Assembly: GCA_035946955.1 (NCBI GenBank)
Contig: DASYYE010000029.1
Coordinates: 1 to 5,052, forward strand
Length of the DNA: 5,052 bases
DNA from: DASYYE01 sp035946955
GTDB taxonomy: Bacteria > Actinomycetota > Actinomycetes > Streptosporangiales > Streptosporangiaceae
Direction of reading: 5' to 3'
Made by a program: the position numbers and the translations under genes. A model generated the notes under the pieces. It did not search any database and was not told where the DNA came from. It saw only the letters and a list, made by a program, of their open reading frames with translations. Position 1 is the first letter of the stretch; the number at the start of each line of letters is the position of its first letter. Below are positions 1 to 4,831 of the stretch, piece after piece.

Positions 1-835
1 GTGCGGCCGCGGCAACCTCGGGCAGGGCTTCTATCGTGGCACTCACTCCGTCCAGCTGCCGGCCCCCGTGATTCGAAACTACGATTCCGTCGACGCCTAG
101 CTCGATGAGCCGAGCGCACTCCTCAGCCCGCATGATGCCTTTCACGACCAGCGGACCCGGCCACAGATCCCGCAGCCAGGCGAGGTCATCCCAGGTGATG
201 GCCGCATCGAACTGCTGCCTGGAGTGCTGCTCGATCGAGGATTCGCCGGGGGTGCGGACATATGCGGCCGCCATCACCTCCGGGTCCAGGTTGACGGCCC
301 TGACCTCGGGCGGGACGGTGAAGCCGTTGCGCAGGTCGCGCAGGCGCCGTGCGATCCGCGGCGCGTCGACCGTGAGCACGAGCGCGCGGTAGCCCGCGGC
401 ATGGGCACGCGCAGCCACCGCGGCGACCTCCTCGCGCTGACGGAGCCAGTAGACCTGCAGCCACAGTGGCCCGGTCGCCGCCCGCGCGATGTCTTCCAGT
501 GTCTGACTGGCGAAGAAGCTGGCCACGAACAGCGTGCCGGCCTCGCCCGCTGCCGCAGCCGTGGCCAGTTCCCCGTCCGGGTGCGCGAGCCGCTGGTAGG
601 CGATGGGCGCGATGGCAATGGGAAACTCCAGCGACAGGCCGAGGAATCCGGTGGTGAGGTCAGGTGCGGACACGTCGACGAGAACCCTGGGGCGCACCGT
701 GAGCCCACTGAAGGCCGCCCGGTTGGCGGCCAGCGCTGTCTCGTCTCCGCTGCCGCCCTGGAAGAAGTCCCACACGTCCGCGGGCAGCGAGGAGCGCGCG
801 GACTCCGCGAAGTCAGCGATGCTCAGCAGGTCCAT
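1..835 (-). CDS. FMN-dependent alpha-hydroxy-acid oxidase/dehydrogenase, Hmo-like (C-terminus cut by window edge)
   Basis: The minus-strand frame is open from an ATG at 835-833 to the left edge, giving 278 residues of a family usually about 350-380 long. Family members oxidise 2-hydroxy acids to 2-oxo acids with FMN in the cytoplasm. Visible marks: LPADVWDFFQGG near the N-terminus; APIAYQRLAHPDGE (76-89); LQVYWLR (126-132), with Tyr129; LTVDAPR (154-160); RRLRDLRNGF (163-172); VVKGI with Lys232; and SNHGGRQLDG (254-263), holding the catalytic His256 and substrate-carboxylate Arg259. Spacing matches plant glycolate oxidase almost residue for residue. The glycolate oxidase Tyr24 position is Phe here. 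The YQRL and RRLRDxRNGF stretches resemble, from memory, hydroxymandelate oxidase of glycopeptide clusters more than lactate oxidases. A GGGAGGA ribosome site (complement of 841-847) lies 5 bases before the start. It is divergent from the other genes. Family is secure; substrate is unknown. Confidence 0.92.
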   Translation of the reverse strand, partial: MDLLSIADFAESARSSLPADVWDFFQGGSGDETALAANRAAFSGLTVRPRVLVDVSAPDLTTGFLGLSLEFPIAIAPIAYQRLAHPDGELATAAAAGEAGTLFVASFFASQTLEDIARAATGPLWLQVYWLRQREEVAAVAARAHAAGYRALVLTVDAPRIARRLRDLRNGFTVPPEVRAVNLDPEVMAAAYVRTPGESSIEQHSRQQFDAAITWDDLAWLRDLWPGPLVVKGIMRAEECARLIELGVDGIVVSNHGGRQLDGVSATIEALPEVAAAA

Positions 836-883
836 ACCCGTCCTCCCAGACTTGGTCTCAGGCTCCACTCAAACATCAGGCCA

Positions 884-913
884 TTGTCGGGCGGCCAGAT
901 CGACCGCTATGTT
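884..913 (+). promoter_or_regulatory. Candidate promoter for the DUF3050 gene
   Basis: TTGTCG (884-889) and TATGTT (908-913) are separated by 18 bases. They resemble the actinobacterial housekeeping pattern TTGACN / TANNNT. Transcription would begin near 920, about 70 bases before the DUF3050 start codon. I saw no equally good pair for the minus-strand flavoenzyme gene in this divergent region. The call rests on pattern matching alone. Confidence 0.4.
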
Positions 914-935
914 TCGTCGCGAGTCGCCAAAACAT
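909..935. promoter_or_regulatory. ATGTTT/AAACAT inverted repeat, possible operator
   Basis: ATGTTT (909-914) and AAACAT (930-935) form an inverted repeat with centres 21 bases apart, about two helical turns. It overlaps the candidate -10 element and the expected transcription start. A further AAACAT half-site lies at 871-876. The position, between two divergent genes, would suit a dimeric repressor controlling one or both. The arms are only six bases long, so chance is not excluded. Confidence 0.3.
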
Positions 936-975
936 GCGTAAGCCGTGCACCAGGAGACTCGTTCGCATGCACGAT

Positions 976-984
976 GGGGAGGAG
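976..984 (+). promoter_or_regulatory. Ribosome binding site deciding the DUF3050 start
   Basis: GGGGAGGAG ends 5 bases before the ATG at 990. It favours that codon over the in-frame upstream ATG at 945, which has no comparable site and would add 15 residues (including QETRSHARWGG) that do not look like part of the conserved protein. Confidence 0.8.
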
Positions 985-989
985 CAGGG

Positions 990-1787
990 ATGTCACGGTA
1001 CGACTGGGGTCAGACCCACCCGGGGATCGAACGGCTGGAAACGGCTATCGGCCAATCCCGCACCCGCGTGGTCACCCACCCGCTCTACCAGCACCTGGAC
1101 AGCGTGGCCGCGGTCACGACCTTCATGGAGCACCACGTCTTCGCTGTGTGGGACTTCATGTCACTGCTCAAGTCTTTGCAGCGCAACCTCACGTGCGTGC
1201 AGGTGCCCTGGGTGCCGACAGGCCCGGCCGGCAGCCGGAGACTGATCAACGACATCGTGCTGGTAGAGGAGAGCGACGCGCTCGGCAACGGGTTCATTTC
1301 GCACTTCGAGCTGTACCTGGACGGCATGACCGAGGCCGGCGCCGACCGGTCCGCTATCGACGCACTGGTGGCGGCGCTGCGAGCGGGTGAGCCGGTGCTG
1401 ACAGCACTGAAGGCGGCCGGGGCGCCTGGTCCCGCCGTCGACTTCGTGAGCGCTACCTGGGACATCATCGAGAGCGCGCCCGTGCACTGCCAGGCGGCCG
1501 CGTTCGCCTTCGGCAGAGAGGATCTGATCCCCGACATGTTCGACCAGGTCGCTGAGGTGCACCGGGACCAGGGCAACCGGCTCGGCACCTTCCTCGACTA
1601 CCTCGAACGCCACATCGAGGTGGACAGCGAAGAGCACACGCCGATGGCGATGCAGATGCTGGCGGACCTGTGCGCGGACGACGACGCCATGTGGTACCAG
1701 TGCGAGGAGACCGTCAACACCGCGCTGCAGGCACGTGCCCGGCTGTGGGATGGGATCCTCGCCGCTATCCAGGCCGCCTCGGGCTGA
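990..1787 (+). CDS. DUF3050 family protein, probable heme-oxygenase-like fold, candidate metallo-oxidase
   Basis: A 265-residue, largely helical, soluble-looking protein without a signal peptide or membrane segment. FMEHHVFAVWDFMSLLK (45-61), VPWVP (72-76), INDIVLVEESD (86-96), SHFELYL (104-110), FGREDLIPDMF (174-184) and the stretch around HIEVDSEEH (208-216) are what I recognise as DUF3050, a family of unknown function that I believe belongs to the heme-oxygenase-like superfamily. Several members of that superfamily are non-heme diiron oxidases (SznF, UndA, CADD). Possible ligands are Glu47, Glu93 or Glu94, His105, Glu177, His208, Asp212 and His216; the His-x3-Asp-x3-His run resembles the third-helix motif of those enzymes but has one extra residue. 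The gene lies between the flavoenzyme and the carrier-protein operon, so oxidation of a pathway intermediate is a reasonable guess. Family assignment is good; function is inferred. Confidence 0.88.
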   Translation: MSRYDWGQTHPGIERLETAIGQSRTRVVTHPLYQHLDSVAAVTTFMEHHVFAVWDFMSLLKSLQRNLTCVQVPWVPTGPAGSRRLINDIVLVEESDALGNGFISHFELYLDGMTEAGADRSAIDALVAALRAGEPVLTALKAAGAPGPAVDFVSATWDIIESAPVHCQAAAFAFGREDLIPDMFDQVAEVHRDQGNRLGTFLDYLERHIEVDSEEHTPMAMQMLADLCADDDAMWYQCEETVNTALQARARLWDGILAAIQAASG

Positions 1788-1810
1788 CCCACGGCGCGCC
1801 ATCCGGCCAG

Positions 1811-1829
1811 CCGAAGTTCTGGCATTCGG
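1811..1829 (+). terminator. Weak hairpin after the DUF3050 stop
   Basis: CCGAA (1811-1815) pairs with TTCGG (1825-1829) around a nine-base loop, 23 bases after the stop codon. CCAG/CTGG next to it offers a competing pairing. There is no T-run. It could be a partial terminator or mRNA-end stabiliser, but a five-pair stem is weak evidence. Confidence 0.2.
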
Positions 1830-1885
1830 TGAGGGTTGTCTGAAAATAGCCAAGCGCCGAACATGCGCCAGATGTCGGGAATGCC

Positions 1886-1915
1886 TTGACCAGGCTGACT
1901 GGCCCATGCGAATCT
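1886..1915 (+). promoter_or_regulatory. Candidate promoter for the ligase-ACP-KS operon
   Basis: TTGACC (1886-1891) is a good -35 box. With an 18-base spacer it is followed by GAATCT (1910-1915), which matches only the second and last conserved bases of a -10 box. Transcription would begin around 1922, leaving a leader of roughly 87 bases before the ligase ATG. The -35 is convincing and the -10 is poor. Confidence 0.3.
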
Positions 1916-2008
1916 TGCCCGTAGCAGCCGAAATGGCCATACAGCCTGACGGGTGGGCGGTCACTCATCACGCTGTTTTCGTGAAATTGGCTTCCCAGGG
2001 GTGGGGTC

Positions 2009-3427
2009 ATGGAGCACAGTGCTGCGTTGGGCTTAGGGCGTCTAGAACCAGGCGCCTGGGTGGACACCGAACTCCTCAGTGGCGATGACAGCGATGAGTG
2101 CCTATGGCTGGGGGGCCCGGTCAGCCGAGGCCAGCTTCGCGGCCTCGTCAGCCAGTGGGAGCAGGAGCTCGCAAACACTGGGCTGTCGCCCGGTGGGACC
2201 GTCGCGCTGCGGCTCCCCCCATCCCTGACCTTCGTCGCGAGCCTGCTCGCCGCATGGCGGATCGGAGCGCAGGTGAGCCTGCTGGACCACCGCCTCACCC
2301 GTTACGAGGCAGACCAGGCGGTCCAGCGGCTGGCACCGGAGGTGCTTGTCGAGCCCACCCATGTAGTGGGCAGTGCGATGCGTGGCTACGCCGACGTGGT
2401 GGCCGCCGCCACAGCCCGCCCTGACGGCAGCCCCGCCCAGACGCCACACGCCCTGGTCCAGCTCAGCTCGGGGTCAACCGGGCCGTCCAAGGTCATCGCG
2501 CGCACCGCCGCGGACGTCGTCGGGGAACTGCACCGATACGACAGCCTCGGCGAGTACCCCCGCGGGGGCGAACGGATCGTGTTGCTCGCATCCATGGTCC
2601 ACGTGCTCGGCCTCGTCGGCGGCCTGCTCTACAGCCTGCACGCCGGGCTGCAACTCGCCATCCCCGACCGGCTCACCGCCGACGGCATCCTGGGCACGGT
2701 GGCCGCCAGCGAGCGGCCCACCATCGTGCTGGGCGTGCCCTTCCATGCCGAACTGCTGGCCGCCGCGACCGCCCCCGCCCCGCAGGTGCTCACCAGGATG
2801 GTGGTAGCGGGCGAACTCCTGCGCCCGGGTGTGGCCGAAGCGGTCAATGCCCGCTACGGCGTCCCGCTGGGGACCATGTACGGGATGACGGAGCTCGGTG
2901 TCATCGCCACCGACCTGTTCGGCAAGCTCCGCCCCGGTTACGCCCCCGCCCCTGGGATGGACCTGCGGGTCGCCGACGGCGAACTGCTCGTCCGGATGGC
3001 GGCATCCCCCTACATCGGGCTGGTGGACCCGACCCGGTGGTCCGATGGCTGGCTGCACACCCGCGATGCCGCGACCATCGATGTGCGGACGGGGCTGGTG
3101 ACCATCCTCGGGCGGCTGGACTCGCAGGTCTCGGTCGGCGGGCTCAAGGTCGACCTGACCGAGGTCGAGCAGACGCTGGGTGCCCTGCCGGGCGTTGACG
3201 AGGCCGTGGTCCTCTACGACGTGGCGATCGAGGCCTACGTGGCGCTGCGCGAGGGAACGACCGTGCCCGGGGTCGAGGCAGCGCTCTCCGAGAGACTCGC
3301 TGCCTACAAGCGTCCGCGCGAGGTTCACGTGCTGGCCCGGCTCCCGCGCACCGCGACCGGCAAGATCGTCCGCGACCGCCGTGTGCTGCGTGCCCAGCTG
3401 GGCAGCCAGCCGGGAGCTGACGCATGA
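2009..3427 (+). CDS. AMP-forming acyl-CoA/acyl-ACP ligase (ANL superfamily)
   Basis: This 472-residue adenylating enzyme activates a carboxylic acid as acyl-AMP and transfers it to a thiol; the next gene, a carrier protein, is the likely acceptor. Motifs in order: phosphate-binding loop QLSSGSTGPSKV (151-162); YGMTELG (291-297); DGWLHTRDAA (346-355), with the ribose-binding Asp353; GRLDSQVSVGG (368-378), the hinge region; and LPRTATGKIVR (445-455), with the catalytic Lys452. The usual Thr-Gly-Asp is Thr-Arg-Asp here. At 472 residues it is shorter than typical acyl-CoA synthetases (500-560), with a compact N-terminal domain. AGGGG (1997-2001) lies 7 bases before the ATG. Codon 9 is TTA, the only TTA codon in the coding sequence shown. 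The stop overlaps the next start as ATGA. The class is secure; the substrate acid and the choice of CoA or ACP cannot be read from the sequence. Confidence 0.93.
   Translation: MEHSAALGLGRLEPGAWVDTELLSGDDSDECLWLGGPVSRGQLRGLVSQWEQELANTGLSPGGTVALRLPPSLTFVASLLAAWRIGAQVSLLDHRLTRYEADQAVQRLAPEVLVEPTHVVGSAMRGYADVVAAATARPDGSPAQTPHALVQLSSGSTGPSKVIARTAADVVGELHRYDSLGEYPRGGERIVLLASMVHVLGLVGGLLYSLHAGLQLAIPDRLTADGILGTVAASERPTIVLGVPFHAELLAAATAPAPQVLTRMVVAGELLRPGVAEAVNARYGVPLGTMYGMTELGVIATDLFGKLRPGYAPAPGMDLRVADGELLVRMAASPYIGLVDPTRWSDGWLHTRDAATIDVRTGLVTILGRLDSQVSVGGLKVDLTEVEQTLGALPGVDEAVVLYDVAIEAYVALREGTTVPGVEAALSERLAAYKRPREVHVLARLPRTATGKIVRDRRVLRAQLGSQPGADA
2033..2035 (+). promoter_or_regulatory. TTA leucine codon at position 9 of the ligase
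   Basis: The ninth codon (Leu9 in LGLGR) is TTA. In Streptomyces such codons are read only by the bldA tRNA, made mainly late in growth, and they occur preferentially in secondary-metabolism genes. Being early in the first gene of a coupled operon, it could gate translation of the ligase and of the overlapping genes after it. The consequence depends on the host being a Streptomyces-like organism. Confidence 0.55.
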
Positions 3428-3672
3428 CTCCCCCGCCCGCCCTGCCCAGCCGCGACGACGTCACCGCCATGCTGGCCTGCCTCGGTGACCGGGAGCCGCA
3501 GGACGTGGGTGAGCGGATCAGCTCGCTCGAACTCACCTGGCTGATCACCAAGGTCGAGCAGGACTACCAGGTCAGCCTCGACCTGGCAGACGACGTGCTG
3601 GCCCGGATGAACACCGTCACCGGGGCCATTGACGAACTACACAAGGCACTGGCCGAGGCCGGGCATGCCTGA
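3424..3672 (+). CDS. Acyl carrier protein
   Basis: An 82-residue protein of normal carrier-protein size. ISSLELTWLITKVEQDY (32-48) is the start of helix II and its recognition region; Ser34 is the probable phosphopantetheine attachment site. The residue before it, usually Asp in the DSL motif, is Ser33. The N-terminal helix is represented by DDVTAMLACLGD (11-22), and an Ala/Glu-rich last helix ends the protein. The ATG overlaps the ligase stop (ATGA), with GGGAG (3412-3416) 7 bases upstream, so ligase and carrier are probably made in linked amounts. It would be converted to holo form by a phosphopantetheinyl transferase, not seen here, carry the acyl group from the ligase and present it to the ketosynthase. 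The alternative, a carrier-like protein that is not modified, is less likely but is raised by the missing Asp. Confidence 0.87.
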   Translation: MTPPPALPSRDDVTAMLACLGDREPQDVGERISSLELTWLITKVEQDYQVSLDLADDVLARMNTVTGAIDELHKALAEAGHA

Positions 3673-4831
3673 GGATCCGGCGAGACCTGCCAGTCCCGCT
3701 CACGCCCCCACGGAGGGCTCGCGGGTGGTAGTCGCCGGGATGGGTGTCATGTGTGCCTTCGGCCGGGGCACCGATGTCCTGCTGACGCGGGTGCTGGCGG
3801 GCGAGGCAGCGTTTGCCGAGGTCACGAGGTTCGAACCGGTGCGCTGCCGCGCGAGCGAGGCCGCCGAACTCCCTGGTGTGCCCGTCCTGGCCGATGAACT
3901 GACGGCAGTGGTCAGCGATGCCTGCGCCGACGCCGAGATCGACGTCGCCGGCCGCGCCTCGTGCCCGCTCCTGCTCGCCCTGCACTCCGACTCGGTGGCG
4001 GCCCGCGACGCAGCGGCTGCCCAGGCCGTCGGCGCGGTCGCGACTGAGGTGACGCACCGGACCGGGCTGGCCGGCCCGCCTGCCGTCTACACCACCGCAT
4101 GCGTGGCGGCCAGCACCGCGGTGGCCGACGCGGCCGCGATGGTCACCACCGGACGGGCTGAGCGGGTTGTGGTGGCCGCTGGCTACCTGGTGGACGCCGA
4201 CAGCTTCCGCCTGTTCGACGCCGGCCGGGCCCTGGCCGTTGACGGCCTGGTCCGCCCCTTCAGCAAGGGCAGGTGCGGCATGCTGCTTGGTGACGGAGTG
4301 GCCGCGGTCGTGGTCGAATCCGCCGCCAGCGCACACGAACGGGGCGTGCGTGTGCTCGCGACACTGGCTGGCTGGGGCCGGGCAGGCGACGCGTACCACG
4401 TCTGCCAGCCGCGGCCGGACGGGGCCGGGCTGGCCAGGGCGATCGGCGCCGCACTGCACAGGGCCGGTATCAGCCCCGCCGACGTTGGTTATGTGAACGC
4501 CAGCGGGTCCGGCACCCCCGCGGCGGACGTGGCCGAGGCCGCGGGCCTGCACCATGCGTTCGGCCCGGCGATGCCGCACATCCCCGTGAGCTCCACCAAG
4601 TCCACGCACGGCCACGCCCTGGAAGCGTCGGCCCTGCTCGAACTCGTGGCCACGGTGCTGGCACTGCGTGCCGGGCAACTCCCGGTCAACGCCGGGTTCC
4701 TGGCACCGGACGAGGAGTGCGAACTCGACCTCGTGCTGGCCGGGCCACGCGAGCACCAGGCCCGGTACGCGCTCAGCGTGAACTCCGCGTTCGGCGGTGC
4801 CAACACCGCGCTCCTGGTAGGTGCCCCATGA
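3665..4831 (+). CDS. Beta-ketoacyl-ACP synthase (FabF/KAS II-like) with Ser at the first catalytic His
   Basis: This protein of 388 residues has the thiolase-like fold of ketosynthases. VVVAGMGVMCAFG (21-33) is the N-terminal beta strand and turn. TTACVAAST (143-151) holds the nucleophile Cys146. RPFSKGRCG (197-205) and LLGDG (207-211) match the conserved RPFDxxRxG and GEG region. STKSTHGHALEAS (310-322) holds Lys312 and the second active-site His317, and NSAFGGANT (373-381) is the C-terminal glycine-rich turn. The HGT motif of the first catalytic His reads VNASGSGTPAAD (277-288), placing Ser280 in its position. An ATG at 3629 would add 12 residues; I prefer 3665 because GAGG (3655-3658) lies 6 bases before it and the overlap with the carrier gene falls to 8 bases. 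It stops in an ATGA overlap. It may act as an acyltransferase, or condense with help from the next gene product. Confidence 0.9.
   Translation: MPEDPARPASPAHAPTEGSRVVVAGMGVMCAFGRGTDVLLTRVLAGEAAFAEVTRFEPVRCRASEAAELPGVPVLADELTAVVSDACADAEIDVAGRASCPLLLALHSDSVAARDAAAAQAVGAVATEVTHRTGLAGPPAVYTTACVAASTAVADAAAMVTTGRAERVVVAAGYLVDADSFRLFDAGRALAVDGLVRPFSKGRCGMLLGDGVAAVVVESAASAHERGVRVLATLAGWGRAGDAYHVCQPRPDGAGLARAIGAALHRAGISPADVGYVNASGSGTPAADVAEAAGLHHAFGPAMPHIPVSSTKSTHGHALEASALLELVATVLALRAGQLPVNAGFLAPDEECELDLVLAGPREHQARYALSVNSAFGGANTALLVGAP

Larger units (their letters stand above)
1788..2008. other. Intergenic gap with weak hairpin and candidate promoter
   Basis: This stretch separates the DUF3050 gene from the ligase operon and carries no convincing coding sequence. 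It is more A/T-rich in patches (TGAAAATAG near 1840, CTGTTTTCGTGAAATT near 1973) than the genes around it. It holds a short CCGAA/TTCGG hairpin, a TTGACC box, the palindrome ATGGCCAT (1933-1940) and a small TGAC/GTCA inverted repeat (1947-1963). Its length and composition suggest that the ligase operon has its own promoter and is not simply read through from upstream. Confidence 0.6.

Noticed and set aside
224..1390. A 388-codon plus-strand open frame antisense to the flavoenzyme and running into the DUF3050 gene
   Set aside because: Its product is Arg/Gly/Pro-rich with no recognisable domain, while the opposite strand encodes a clear FMN enzyme and the other frame a clear DUF3050 protein. 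Such shadow frames are usual in high-GC DNA.
1735..2088. Plus-strand frame of 117 codons bridging the gap between the DUF3050 and ligase genes
   Set aside because: It begins inside the DUF3050 gene and ends inside the ligase gene in another frame. It lacks a good ribosome site and the G/C third-position bias of the real genes, so the gap is better read as regulatory.
2474..3328. A 284-codon minus-strand open frame opposite the ligase
   Set aside because: It has no domain or plausible ribosome site, and it is antisense to a ligase with all core motifs.
3629..3664. Upstream ATG at 3629 as the ketosynthase start
   Set aside because: It would bury 12 codons inside the carrier gene and the added residues (MTNYTRHWPRPG) are not ketosynthase-like; the ATG at 3665 has a better placed GAGG and a short overlap typical of coupled genes.
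3617..4756. A 379-codon minus-strand open frame opposite the ketosynthase
   Set aside because: It is low-complexity, rich in Gly, Arg, His and Gln, and mirrors the codon bias of the ketosynthase, whose active-site motifs prove the plus-strand frame.
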